NCBI GenBank assembly: GCA_934636905.1
Contig: CAKUBJ010000003.1
Span: 1 to 64,000, forward strand
Direction: 5' to 3'
Length of the DNA: 64,000 bases
Source of the DNA: an uncultured Dysosmobacter sp.
Lineage (GTDB): Bacteria; Bacillota; Clostridia; Oscillospirales; Oscillospiraceae
The notes beneath the pieces were generated by a model. The model was not told where the DNA came from, did not search any database, and worked only from the letters and a program-made list of their open reading frames with translations. Positions 1 to 7,595 of this stretch are shown piece after piece. The stretch's first letter is position 1. Each line of letters opens with the position of its first letter. A program made the translations under genes and the position numbers.

Positions 1-1698
1 GACGGCATCACCCTGAAGCAGTATATGGAAAAGCGGGGGCAGCTGAACTGGCGGGAGTCCCTGCACTTCATCACCCAGATTATGCGGGGACTGAGCCACG
101 CCCACAGCCGGGGCATTATCCACCGGGACATCAAGCCCCAGAACATCATGGTTCTGCGGGACGGCAGCGTGAAGGTGGCCGATTTCGGCATTGCCTGCCT
201 TGCGGATTCCGCCCAGACCCTGACCCAGGAGGCGCTTGGCTCCGTCCACTATATTTCCCCGGAGCAGGCCCGGGGCGACCGGCCGGACGCCCGCAGCGAC
301 ATTTATTCCTCCGGCGTGGTATTCTATGAAATGCTCACCGGGCGGCTGCCCTTTGAAGGGGAGTCCGCCGTGGCGGTGGCTATTCAGCACCTCAGTTCCA
401 TTCCGCTGGCACCCCGGGAGATCAATCCCGAGATCCCGGAACAGCTGGAACTCATCTGCATGAAGGCCATGGCGCCGGATCTGGAGCACCGCTACCAGTC
501 CGCCGACGCCATGATCGCCGATCTGGAGAACTTCCGGAAGAATCCCAATGTGGAGATGAAATTCGACCTCTCTGACCTGCGGCCGGATGAAAATGATGAA
601 CCCACCCGTCCTATCCGGACCGTGGGAGGCCATGTGGCCGCCCAGCCGGTCTATCAGCCGGAGCGGAGTCATCCCCGCAGGGAGCGGGAGGAGGACGAGG
701 AGCCGTCCCGCACCGGCGGCCGGCGCATCGTTCTTGCAGGTGCCGCAGCACTGGCGGCGCTGGCGCTGGTGGTGGTGCTCTTCAAAACCATCCTCGGCTC
801 TTTCAGCACGCCGCCGGTGGAGCAGTATCAGGTGCCGGATCTCTTCGACATGACCATTGAGGAAGCGGAAAACGACCCCCGGGTCAAGGATATTTTTGAA
901 ATCCAGAAGGCCGGCTCGGAATTCAGCGCCGAGGTGCAGGAAGGGCATATCCTGCGGCAGGATCCCAAGGCCAGAGAAACCCGGAAGGGCAGCCAGCTGG
1001 TGATTCAGGTGTGGGTCAGCGCCGGGGAGGAAACCGGCGAGATGCCGGATCTGAAAGATAAATCCCTGCAGGATGCCCGGATTCTTCTGGAAAAGCTGAG
1101 CCGGGAGTACAATCTGGAACTGACGGTGGAGGTGCCGGAGGAGCAGAAGCAGTTCTCCGATGAAATTGCGGCGGACTGCGTCATCAGCACGGTGCCCGTC
1201 AAAGGCGAAGTCCTGAAAAAGGGCGATACCGTAACGCTGATCCTCAGCAAGGGGCCTGAAGTCAAACCGGTGACGGTGCCCACCTTCGTGGGGCTGAATA
1301 TCGACGAAATTCTGGCGCAGCTGGAAGGCTACGGGCTGGTCTGCGGCGCCGAGGACGTGGAAGTGGTAGACAGCGACAAGGCCGGCGGCACCATCGTCTG
1401 GCAGAGCATCAACCCGCTGGATAAGGTGGACGAGGGAACCCGCATCCGCTTCCAGGTCAGCGCAGGGCTTGCCAGCAGTTCCCTGCCCATCACCGTGGAT
1501 CTTCCCCAGAACGGAAACGAGGTTGTAAAGGTGGAAATCTATGTGGGGGATGAGCCGAATCCGCAGTACAGCGAAACGGTTCACACGGCGGACGGCGCCG
1601 TCAACGCCACGATTTCCGGCACCGGGCGGAAAATGGTGAAGGTCTATTTCGACGATGTGCTGGATCAGAGCCAGTCCTATGAGCGGAGTTTCGGATAA
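1..1698 (+). CDS. prkC: Ser/Thr protein kinase with PASTA repeats, 5' partial
   Basis: Membrane Ser/Thr kinase of the PrkC/StkP/IreK class, which senses cell-wall fragments or lipid II outside the cell and phosphorylates growth and wall regulators. The window opens inside the kinase domain, so the N-lobe and start codon are missing; the reading frame is open from base 1. Visible are the catalytic loop HRDIKPQN (fragment residues about 41-48), the DFG motif (about 61-63), an activation segment with GSVHYISPEQ, one membrane helix around residues 240-263 after a charged Arg/Glu linker, then about three PASTA repeats (about 280-490) and a beta-rich tail. RsgA follows 4 bp downstream, the usual prkC-rsgA order of Firmicutes. 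IreB, a known substrate of this kinase family in enterococci, is encoded at 6916-7161. Confidence 0.95.
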   Translation, partial: DGITLKQYMEKRGQLNWRESLHFITQIMRGLSHAHSRGIIHRDIKPQNIMVLRDGSVKVADFGIACLADSAQTLTQEALGSVHYISPEQARGDRPDARSDIYSSGVVFYEMLTGRLPFEGESAVAVAIQHLSSIPLAPREINPEIPEQLELICMKAMAPDLEHRYQSADAMIADLENFRKNPNVEMKFDLSDLRPDENDEPTRPIRTVGGHVAAQPVYQPERSHPRREREEDEEPSRTGGRRIVLAGAAALAALALVVVLFKTILGSFSTPPVEQYQVPDLFDMTIEEAENDPRVKDIFEIQKAGSEFSAEVQEGHILRQDPKARETRKGSQLVIQVWVSAGEETGEMPDLKDKSLQDARILLEKLSREYNLELTVEVPEEQKQFSDEIAADCVISTVPVKGEVLKKGDTVTLILSKGPEVKPVTVPTFVGLNIDEILAQLEGYGLVCGAEDVEVVDSDKAGGTIVWQSINPLDKVDEGTRIRFQVSAGLASSSLPITVDLPQNGNEVVKVEIYVGDEPNPQYSETVHTADGAVNATISGTGRKMVKVYFDDVLDQSQSYERSFG

Positions 1699-1702
1699 GG
1701 GC

Positions 1703-2584
1703 ATGACGGAAGGAAGAATCCAGAAGGCCCTCAGCGGCTTCTACTATGTGGACACCGGCGCGGAGGTGCTGACCTGCCGCGCCCGGGGCAAATTCAGGAA
1801 GGACGGCCTTTCCCCGCTGGTGGGCGACCGCGTGCAGGTGCGGGAACTGGGAAAGGGCGAGGGCTTTGTGGAGGCCGTCCTGCCCAGAAAAAACGCCTTT
1901 GAGCGGCCTGCGGCGGCCAACATCGACCAGCTGGTGGTGATTGCCTCCGCCGCCATTCCCAGAACGGATCCCTTTCTGATTGACCGGATTGCCGCCATTG
2001 CGGCTCTGAAGGGCTGTGAGGTTGTACTCCTGCTGAACAAGTGCGATCTGGATCCGGCGGAGGAGTTGTACGGCATTTACACCGCCGCCGGCTTCCCGAC
2101 GCTGCGGGTCAGCGCGGAAACCGGGGAGGGGCTGGATGCGCTGATCCCCCTGATAGCCGGAAAGCTGTCTGCCTTTACAGGCAACTCGGGGGTGGGAAAA
2201 TCCAGCATCCTGAACGCGCTGGATCCCACCTTCCACCTGAAAACCGGGGAGATCAGCACCGCCCTTGGCAGAGGCCGCCACACCACCCGCCATGTGGAAC
2301 TGTTCCGCCTTGGCTGCGGCGCGGAGGTCATCGACTCTCCCGGCTTTTCCTCCTTTGAAACGGAGGAACTGGACTGGGAACTGAAGCAGCACCTGCCGGA
2401 AACCTTTCCGGAATTTCGCCCCTATCTGAGGCAGTGCCGGTTTCAGGACTGCAGCCACACCCGAGAGAAGGGCTGCGCCGTGCTGGCGGCTTTGAAAGCC
2501 GGAGAGATTCAGCCCAGCCGCCACAAAAGCTATCTGCGGCTTTATGAGGAACTGAAGCCCTTGCAGGAGTGGCAGCGGAAGTAA
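1703..2584 (+). CDS. rsgA: Ribosome small subunit biogenesis GTPase RsgA
   Basis: Circularly permuted GTPase that acts in late 30S subunit maturation. About 293 residues, normal for the family. Order: N-terminal OB fold beginning GRIQKALSGFYYV, then permuted GTPase motifs with G4 (NKCD) ahead of G1 (GNSGVGKSS) and G3 (DSPG), then a C-terminal zinc knuckle with Cys/His ligands in CRFQDCSHTREKGC. I chose the ATG at 1703 because the product then starts just before the conserved GRI segment and GGA lies 7 nt upstream. An in-frame ATG at 1679 inside the prkC end is possible but adds an unconserved extension. Spacing to prkC is 4 bp, so the two are probably cotranscribed. Confidence 0.95.
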   Translation: MTEGRIQKALSGFYYVDTGAEVLTCRARGKFRKDGLSPLVGDRVQVRELGKGEGFVEAVLPRKNAFERPAAANIDQLVVIASAAIPRTDPFLIDRIAAIAALKGCEVVLLLNKCDLDPAEELYGIYTAAGFPTLRVSAETGEGLDALIPLIAGKLSAFTGNSGVGKSSILNALDPTFHLKTGEISTALGRGRHTTRHVELFRLGCGAEVIDSPGFSSFETEELDWELKQHLPETFPEFRPYLRQCRFQDCSHTREKGCAVLAALKAGEIQPSRHKSYLRLYEELKPLQEWQRK

Positions 2585-2663
2585 GCCGGCGGGGGACCCA
2601 CATCGAAATGGCTTTCCGCAGCGGTTCCGCCTGATATAAGAACCACACAAAAGAATACAAAAA

Positions 2664-2695
2664 GGAAAGGGCATGACGAAGGTCATGCCCTTTCC
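2664..2695 (-). terminator. Intrinsic terminator of the EamA transporter gene
   Basis: A perfect 14-bp stem (2664-2677 with 2682-2695, loop GAAG) is followed on the minus strand by a run of five T and a T-rich tail. It lies 65 bp beyond the stop codon of the EamA gene. The convergent rsgA end could also benefit, but the plus-strand side lacks a T run. Confidence 0.8.
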
Positions 2696-2715
2696 GCGGA
2701 ATATGCCCGTTTTCC

Positions 2716-2744
2716 GATGCCTCCGGCCATTGGCCGGAGGCATC
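2716..2744. repeat. Perfect inverted repeat, no T tract
   Basis: Two 14-bp arms (2716-2729 and 2731-2744) surround one central base between the convergent rsgA and EamA genes. Neither strand has a following T run, so I do not call it a terminator. It may protect transcript 3' ends. Confidence 0.5.
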
Positions 2745-2760
2745 GCTGGTTTCGGAGGAC

Positions 2761-3726
2761 TCAGAGATCGAAAATGCCCATAATGGCGATGCCGATGACC
2801 ACCAGACAAATCATGGCGTAGTGCTTCCAGGAGAGCTTCTCCTTCAGGAAAATCCGGCTCCACAGCACGGAGGCGGCACAGTAGGAGGAGATGATAGGGG
2901 CAGACATGGCCAGATGGGAGGTGTCCGCGATGGCGTAGATATAGGCGAACTGGCCGGCGGTTTCGCAGATGGCGCCAAAGTACTTGGGAGCCTCCATTTT
3001 GGGAACCAGCCGATCCTTCTTGATGACCACCACATAGATAAAGCAGAACACCGCCGCCGCCAGAAAAGTCAGTTCATAGGCACAGTTGGCGGAGGCCGCT
3101 GCCTGGTCGGCGCATTCCTCCATCGTGGCGTACAGGCCGCCGTCATAGGCCCGGGCAGTCAGAATTTCCAGCACCCGGTTGTCGGCAAAGGTGCCGGCGG
3201 CGTCCAGCAGGCAGTAGGCTGCCGGCAGAGCCAGAGCCAGAAAACTCTTGGCATACTTGTAATTGCCGTCCTTCTGCCGCTCCGCCCGCAGTTCCGGGTC
3301 CTCGGTGGCGTCCACCACCCCCAGACCGATGGCGCCGGCGCACACCAGCAGGATGGCAAACAGCGCCAGAGGGGAGTAGTCGTCTCCGCCTACGAAAATC
3401 AGGGTCAGCACCGCCACCAGTGCCCCGGAGGAGTTGCAGATGGGGGAGGACACGGACAGTTCAATGTACCGCAGCCCCAGATAGCCCAGCGCCATGGAGC
3501 CGATGTAGAGAAGGGACACCGGCAGGTACGTCCAGATGACGGACCAGCTGATGGCCGTGCCGCCTACGAAGATCTCAAAGGCGGCGTGCAGCCCCATCAC
3601 CACGCCTACGGCGATGACCATTTTCAGATGGCTGAGTTTGTCGCTGCCGTCCCGGCAGCCGATTTTGGAAAAGAGGTCGCTGCCGCTCCAGCACAGGAGG
3701 GCAATCAGGGAAAGCCAAAGCCACAT
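2761..3726 (-). CDS. EamA/DMT-family transporter
   Basis: Integral membrane protein of the drug/metabolite transporter superfamily, 321 residues, with about ten hydrophobic segments in two halves. It begins MWLWLSLIALLCWSGSDLFS, the usual EamA first helix. An internal hydrophilic stretch (about residues 165-205) separates segments in the middle. The substrate cannot be told from sequence. The start has GGAG about 9 nt upstream. It is the last gene of a minus-strand cluster but has its own candidate promoter at 3764 and a terminator at 2664-2695, so it may be transcribed alone. Confidence 0.85.
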   Translation of the reverse strand: MWLWLSLIALLCWSGSDLFSKIGCRDGSDKLSHLKMVIAVGVVMGLHAAFEIFVGGTAISWSVIWTYLPVSLLYIGSMALGYLGLRYIELSVSSPICNSSGALVAVLTLIFVGGDDYSPLALFAILLVCAGAIGLGVVDATEDPELRAERQKDGNYKYAKSFLALALPAAYCLLDAAGTFADNRVLEILTARAYDGGLYATMEECADQAAASANCAYELTFLAAAVFCFIYVVVIKKDRLVPKMEAPKYFGAICETAGQFAYIYAIADTSHLAMSAPIISSYCAASVLWSRIFLKEKLSWKHYAMICLVVIGIAIMGIFDL

Positions 3727-3763
3727 GGGAAAATACTCCTTTATTTTGAATTAATGTAAAGTG

Positions 3764-3769
3764 ATTATA
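3764..3769 (-). promoter_or_regulatory. Candidate promoter for the EamA gene
   Basis: A TATAAT box on the minus strand lies in the 61-bp gap ahead of the EamA gene. At 17 bp spacing the -35 position reads TGTAAG, a weak match inside the end of the upstream gene. Confidence 0.4.
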
Positions 3770-3787
3770 CTGAACAGAAAATTTCGC

Positions 3788-5068
3788 TTACAGCGTGACC
3801 AGACCGGCATCCGCCAGTTTCTGCAGGCTCATGAGAATGCCCAGCTTGGCGTGATACCAGGTAAGCCCCCCCTGAAAATAGACGGCGTAGGGGGGACGGA
3901 TGGGGCCGTCGGCGGACAGTTCGATGCTGCTGCCCTGCACAAAGGCGCCTGCCGCCATAATGACGTCGGAATCATAGCCGGGCATGGCCCAAGGCTCCGG
4001 GGTCACATAGCTGTCCACCGGCGCGGCGGCCTGAATGCCCCGGCAGAAGGCCACCATGGCCTCCTTGCTGCCCAGCGTCACCGCCTGAATGATGTCGTGG
4101 CGGCTTTCCGTGCCGTTGGGGACGCAGGCAAAGCCCAGCTTTTCGTATACGTTGGCGGCGAAGATGGCGCCTTTCAGCGCGCCGGACACCACCGTGGGGG
4201 CAAGGAACAGCCCCTGATAGAAGGCGGGCATCAGCCCCAGATTGGCGCCCACCTCCTGTCCCAGCCCGGGGGCGGAGAGACGGTAGGCGCACCGCTCCAC
4301 GCACTCCTTCGTGCCGCAGATGTAGCCGCCGATGGGGGCAAGGCCGCCGCCGGGGTTTTTGATGAGGGAGCCAACCACCATATCCGCTCCCATGTCGGAA
4401 GGCTCCAGCCGCTCCACAAATTCGCCGTAGCAGTTGTCCACCATGACCTTGACGCCGGGCTTGATCTCCTTGCAGAAGCGAATCAGTTCCCCAATCTGCT
4501 CCACGGAAAAGCTGGGGCGGGTGGCGTAGCCCTTGGAGCGCTGGATGGTGATGAGTTTTGTGCGCCCATTGATTTTGCTGCGGATGGCGTCGTAGTCAAA
4601 CGTCCCGTCAGGCTTCAAATCCGCCTGGGCGTAGGTGACGCCGTACTCCTTCAGGGAGCACTTGCTCTCCCGGATGCCGATGACCTCCTCCAGCGTGTCG
4701 TAGGGGGCGCCAACGGGGGAGAGCAGCTCGTCCCCCGGCAGCAGGTTGGCGGACAGCGCCACCGTCAGGGCGTGGGTGCCGCAGGTAATCTGAGGGCGCA
4801 CCAGCGCGGCCTCCGTGTGGAACACGTCGGCATACACCCGCTCCAGATTGTCCCGCCCCTCGTCATCGTAGCCGTAGCCGGTGGTGGCGGCAAAGTGAGT
4901 GGCGTTCACCCGGTTTTTCTGCATGGCGGCCAGCACCTTGGCCTGATTGTACTCCGCCGTCTGGTCAATGGCGTCAAACCGCTCCCGCAGCCCTGCGATA
5001 ATCCCCTCGCCGTATTCATAGACAGCCGCGCTGATGCCCAGCTGCCCGTACATGGATTCCATTTTCAT
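3788..5068 (-). CDS. PLP-dependent methionine gamma-lyase family protein (YnbB-like)
   Basis: Fold-type I pyridoxal-phosphate enzyme of the Cys/Met metabolism superfamily, in the subfamily once called aluminium-resistance protein and now methionine gamma-lyase family protein. 426 residues, full length. The PLP-binding lysine is most likely the K of QRSKGYATRPS, with cofactor-binding segments around CGTHALTVAL and VMVDNCYGEF. The exact substrate is unproven; a C-S lyase role on sulfur amino acids is inferred from the family. The start codon overlaps the stop of the upstream AbrB gene as ATGA and has GAGGAG 8 nt upstream, so the two are translationally coupled. Confidence 0.88.
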   Translation of the reverse strand: MKMESMYGQLGISAAVYEYGEGIIAGLRERFDAIDQTAEYNQAKVLAAMQKNRVNATHFAATTGYGYDDEGRDNLERVYADVFHTEAALVRPQITCGTHALTVALSANLLPGDELLSPVGAPYDTLEEVIGIRESKCSLKEYGVTYAQADLKPDGTFDYDAIRSKINGRTKLITIQRSKGYATRPSFSVEQIGELIRFCKEIKPGVKVMVDNCYGEFVERLEPSDMGADMVVGSLIKNPGGGLAPIGGYICGTKECVERCAYRLSAPGLGQEVGANLGLMPAFYQGLFLAPTVVSGALKGAIFAANVYEKLGFACVPNGTESRHDIIQAVTLGSKEAMVAFCRGIQAAAPVDSYVTPEPWAMPGYDSDVIMAAGAFVQGSSIELSADGPIRPPYAVYFQGGLTWYHAKLGILMSLQKLADAGLVTL

Positions 5069-5301
5069 GCGTGATGCTCCTCGTTTCCCAAAATCTCGTC
5101 CGCCAGCCGGTTCAGAACCTCCGGCCGGGTGACTACCAGACCGCTGGACTCATTGCCCAGAATCAGCAGGGTATCTCCCGGGGAGATGCCGTAAAACCGG
5201 CGCGCCTCCTGTGGGATCACAATCTGTCCCCGTTCTCCCACCCTGGCGGTGCCGAACACGCGGTTTTTTCCCTGTCCCAGGATGTGTTTGCCTCCGGGCA
5301 T
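5065..5301 (-). CDS. AbrB/SpoVT-type transcriptional regulator
   Basis: Small 78-residue swapped-hairpin DNA-binding protein. The AbrB domain is recognisable in FGTARVGERGQIVIPQEARR followed by the GISPGDTLLILG segment. The start is the ATG at 5301 because GGAGGTGG lies 8 nt upstream; the in-frame ATG at 5322 would place that ribosome site inside the coding region. It overlaps the PLP enzyme gene by 4 bp, which makes local control of that enzyme plausible but unproven. It may instead be a transition-state regulator acting elsewhere. Confidence 0.85.
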   Translation of the reverse strand: MPGGKHILGQGKNRVFGTARVGERGQIVIPQEARRFYGISPGDTLLILGNESSGLVVTRPEVLNRLADEILGNEEHHA

Positions 5302-5474
5302 CCCAACCACCTCCAACGGCATATTTTTCACACTTGTATGAATATAGCAGACGGGAGGGAAAAAGGCAAGCTTTTTCCGGAAATTTCCGGCTTTCTCTGC
5401 AAACACGGGACAACCCCCTCATCCCCGCCCCTGCCGGAAAAGGGAGGAGGGCATAAGCGGAGGGGCACAAAAAG

Positions 5475-5501
5475 CCCCCGGCACACCATGTGTGCCGGGG
5501 G
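5475..5501 (-). terminator. Intrinsic terminator of the NlpC/P60 gene
   Basis: An 11-bp perfect GC-rich stem (5475-5485 with 5491-5501) with a 5-nt loop is followed on the minus strand by CTTTTTG. It begins 16 bp after the NlpC/P60 stop codon. Confidence 0.88.
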
Positions 5502-5516
5502 ATGTAAGAGACGCAA

Positions 5517-6413
5517 TCAGCTAAGACGGATGCCGCCGACAAAGTACTTGTTGTAATAGCCGGAGGTCAGATCGCTGATGACCACGCTGCTGCCGGAGGA
5601 AGACGCATGGATGTGCTGCCCGCTGCCGATGTAAATGCCGGCGTGGGAGCAGGCCTTCCCTGCGTTGCGGCTGGGGTCGTTGAAGAAGACCAGATCGCCG
5701 GGCTGAAGCTCGGAAATGCTGGAAATCTTGGTGCCCAGCCCGCTGAACCACTGGCTGGTGGCGGAGTGGGGCAGATTGTAGCCGAACTGCTTGAAGATGT
5801 ACATGGTGAAGCCGGAGCAGTCAAAGCCGCCGGCAGAGGCGCCGCCGTAGACATAGCGGGTGCCCAGATGCTTCATGGCGGTTTCCACGATGGAAGAACC
5901 CTTGCTGCTGGCGGCATTGGCAGTCAGAACCAGCAGGTCGCTGCGGATGTAGCCCTCCGTGCCGTACTGGCAGGTGACATCGTACCAGCCGTCTTCCAGA
6001 CCGTTGACGGTGACGATGGTTCCGGCGCTGATGGTGGCCAGACTCTCGCTTTCGGTGCTGGCGGCGGCACGGACGTGGACGGTGCCTTCGGGCACGCGGC
6101 CGTAGGTGGTGAAGACGTTGTCCTGATCGATCAGGAGATAGTCGGCGGACACATAACCGGTATTGCCGTTGTAGTCAATTTTGTACCAGCCGGGAACGCT
6201 GTCGTCCAGCAGAGCCACGGCCACGGATTTATCCAGCGTGGTGACGATGCCGGCAGAAGTGCTGGGTTCGGAGCGCAGGCGCAGGGAAGTGCCGGTGGTG
6301 CAGCCGGCGCCGATGGCGATTTCGCCCTCAGCGGAGGCAAAGGCAGTCAGTGCCAGAGTGGTCAGTGCGGCAAATACGGCAGCCTTTGCGGCTTTTTTCA
6401 TGAAAAGCTTCAT
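5517..6413 (-). CDS. Secreted NlpC/P60 peptidoglycan endopeptidase with two SH3 domains
   Basis: Exported cell-wall hydrolase, 298 residues. It has a Sec signal peptide (charged start, hydrophobic core, cleavage near ALTAFASA), two bacterial SH3 domains (about 30-95 and 100-160) for wall binding, and a C-terminal NlpC/P60 domain. The catalytic cysteine is in DCSGF, the histidine in SHAGIYIG and the third polar residue in HIHAS. The family cleaves D-gamma-Glu-diaminopimelate bonds in stem peptides. The start has AGGAAAGGAAG about 7 nt upstream. It lies 38 bp after the small conserved gene at 6452-6745 and may be cotranscribed with it from the promoter at 6776-6804. Confidence 0.93.
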   Translation of the reverse strand: MKLFMKKAAKAAVFAALTTLALTAFASAEGEIAIGAGCTTGTSLRLRSEPSTSAGIVTTLDKSVAVALLDDSVPGWYKIDYNGNTGYVSADYLLIDQDNVFTTYGRVPEGTVHVRAAASTESESLATISAGTIVTVNGLEDGWYDVTCQYGTEGYIRSDLLVLTANAASSKGSSIVETAMKHLGTRYVYGGASAGGFDCSGFTMYIFKQFGYNLPHSATSQWFSGLGTKISSISELQPGDLVFFNDPSRNAGKACSHAGIYIGSGQHIHASSSGSSVVISDLTSGYYNKYFVGGIRLS

Positions 6414-6451
6414 CGAAACGCTTCCTTTCCTTCGTATCGGCGGGGGCGGGC

Positions 6452-6745
6452 TTACTTGCCGGCCAGCGCCCGTTCCAGCCAGATGGAGGCAAAGTCCATC
6501 GCCTCGTACAAGCTGCTCTTTTCGCTCTTTTTGATGATCCGTTCCTTGGCTCTCACGGTGGGATCCGTCAGCTGAAGCTGAAGGGAAACCTTGGTGGCCA
6601 TGTCCAGCCCGTTTTCCTTTTTGCTTTCCAGAACCTGCATCATGACGATATATTTGTCAGCCATCGTGCCGTAGTAGATCAGGTTGTCGATCCGCCGCAG
6701 GGGATGGCCTTTATAAATCAGACCTTCTGTTTTCGTTTCAGCCAT
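6452..6745 (-). CDS. Small conserved Clostridia protein of unknown function
   Basis: 97-residue soluble protein beginning MAETKTEGLIYKGHPLRR. I recognise the family as a widespread uncharacterised Clostridia protein but know no function. No signal peptide or membrane segment is visible; it is rich in Lys and Glu with a helical C-terminal half. The ATG at 6745 is chosen because AAGGGAG lies 7 nt upstream and a consensus promoter lies just before it; the in-frame ATG at 6796 would fall inside that promoter. Confidence 0.75.
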   Translation of the reverse strand: MAETKTEGLIYKGHPLRRIDNLIYYGTMADKYIVMMQVLESKKENGLDMATKVSLQLQLTDPTVRAKERIIKKSEKSSLYEAMDFASIWLERALAGK

Positions 6746-6775
6746 AGTAACACTCCCTTGGAAAATTGTAACCAA

Positions 6776-6804
6776 ATTGTAACATCTTTTATCCAATTTG
6801 TCAA
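6776..6804 (-). promoter_or_regulatory. Sigma-A promoter for the 6745 gene
   Basis: On the minus strand TTGACA (6799-6804), 17 bp, then TACAAT (6776-6781), about 30 bp ahead of the ATG at 6745. A near-consensus housekeeping promoter. Confidence 0.8.
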
Positions 6805-6875
6805 CGAAAGAATGGCGGGAAAATTTGCCAACCTCGGAAAACGACGAAAACGGACGGCTTTTGGGCAGAAAAAAG

Positions 6876-6901
6876 CACGGGAACAGTCCCCTGTTCCCGT
6901 G
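6876..6901 (-). terminator. Intrinsic terminator of ireB
   Basis: An 11-bp perfect stem (6876-6886 with 6891-6901, loop TCCC) is followed on the minus strand by six T. It lies 15 bp after the ireB stop codon. Confidence 0.88.
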
Positions 6902-6915
6902 CCGTGACAGACCCG

Positions 6916-7161
6916 TTACTGACCCAGATACTTTTTCACCAGAACCTGTAAAAGTTCGTCCCGATCCAGCTTGCGGATCAGGGTGCGGGCGCCCATGTGA
7001 TTGGTGATGTAGGTGGGATCCTCAGAGAGGATGTAGCCTACGATCTGGTTGATGGGATTATAGCCCTTTTCCTCCAGCGCCTGATAGACGGTGGTCAGAA
7101 TATGCCGGATCTCCGCATCCTTTTCATCCACGATACTGAATTTGCGGGTAAAATCATCCAT
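6916..7161 (-). CDS. ireB: IreB family regulatory phosphoprotein (UPF0297/DUF965)
   Basis: 81-residue protein, standard length and highly conserved in Firmicutes, containing the [20 protein letters not shown] and [20 protein letters not shown] segments typical of the family. In Enterococcus faecalis IreB is phosphorylated by the PASTA kinase IreK and lowers cephalosporin resistance. That role is known for the family and inferred here; the likely partner kinase is encoded at the left edge of this window. AAGGGGGTG precedes the ATG. It is a single-gene unit with its own promoter and terminator. Many relatives carry ireB next to a RuvX-like nuclease gene, which is absent here. Confidence 0.93.
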   Translation of the reverse strand: MDDFTRKFSIVDEKDAEIRHILTTVYQALEEKGYNPINQIVGYILSEDPTYITNHMGARTLIRKLDRDELLQVLVKKYLGQ

Positions 7162-7191
7162 ACGGACACCCCCTTGATATCTGATGAAATC

Positions 7192-7220
7192 AGTATACTC
7201 GGTTTTGAAAATGAAGTAAA
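7192..7220 (-). promoter_or_regulatory. Promoter of ireB
   Basis: Minus-strand TTTACT (7215-7220), 17 bp spacer, TATACT (7192-7197), about 30 bp ahead of the ireB start. Confidence 0.7.
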
Positions 7221-7246
7221 GGGGAAAAAGGAAATGTAACAGAATA

Positions 7247-7288
7247 GTAATAAAATCGGAGCAGCGAACAGAGAACGCTGCTCCGATT
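7247..7288 (-). terminator. Intrinsic terminator of the pheST operon
   Basis: A 13-bp perfect stem (7254-7266 with 7276-7288) is followed on the minus strand by TTTTATTA. It lies beyond the duplicated pheT end at 7309-7376, so the repeat element is inside the pheST transcript. Confidence 0.82.
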
Positions 7289-7308
7289 GATCCGGGAGAA
7301 AGCAGGCC

Positions 7309-7595
7309 TTTACCGCAGTTCGGCGCCGCACTCCGCCCGGAGGGACTCCAGAATGCTCTTCACGTCCTCATCGGCCGTCCCACAGACTGCCGGACAGTCT
7401 GTGGGAACCCTGTATGATTCAAATGCTCGGCGGAAATGAATTCCGCCTGCGCCGGGATTCTGCTGCGCAGAATGCCCGCACGCGGTTCCCACGTCCCCGC
7501 GCTGCGGGGGAAGAGGCCGGGGGAAGATTTACCGCAGTTCGGCGCCGCACTCCGCCCGGAGGGACTCCAGAATGCTCTTCACATCCTCATCGGCC
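7309..7595 (-). repeat. Structured 3'-end-duplicating element, copy A (pheT)
   Basis: Directly behind the pheT stop codon sits a 151-bp core (7377-7527). Beyond it is a second copy (7309-7376) of the last 68 bp of pheT (7528-7595), with one mismatch. Read in the pheT direction the core shows hairpins CCCCGC/GCGGGG, ATTCTGC/GCAGAAT and GGCGGAA/TTCCGCC with loop TTCAT, then the block CAGGGTTCCC, then a terminal hairpin opening with CCC and closing with GGGAC at the junction to the gene copy. The same blocks occur at 15788-16090 and 24226-24493. The repeat spacing is 219 bp. No protein is encoded. The pheT protein is intact. Confidence 0.9.

Noticed and set aside
7310..7492. A separate small gene or pseudogene made from the duplicated pheT end
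   Set aside because: The duplicate covers only about the last 21 codons and has no start signal; the same layout at alr and glmS shows it is part of the repeat element, not a broken gene.
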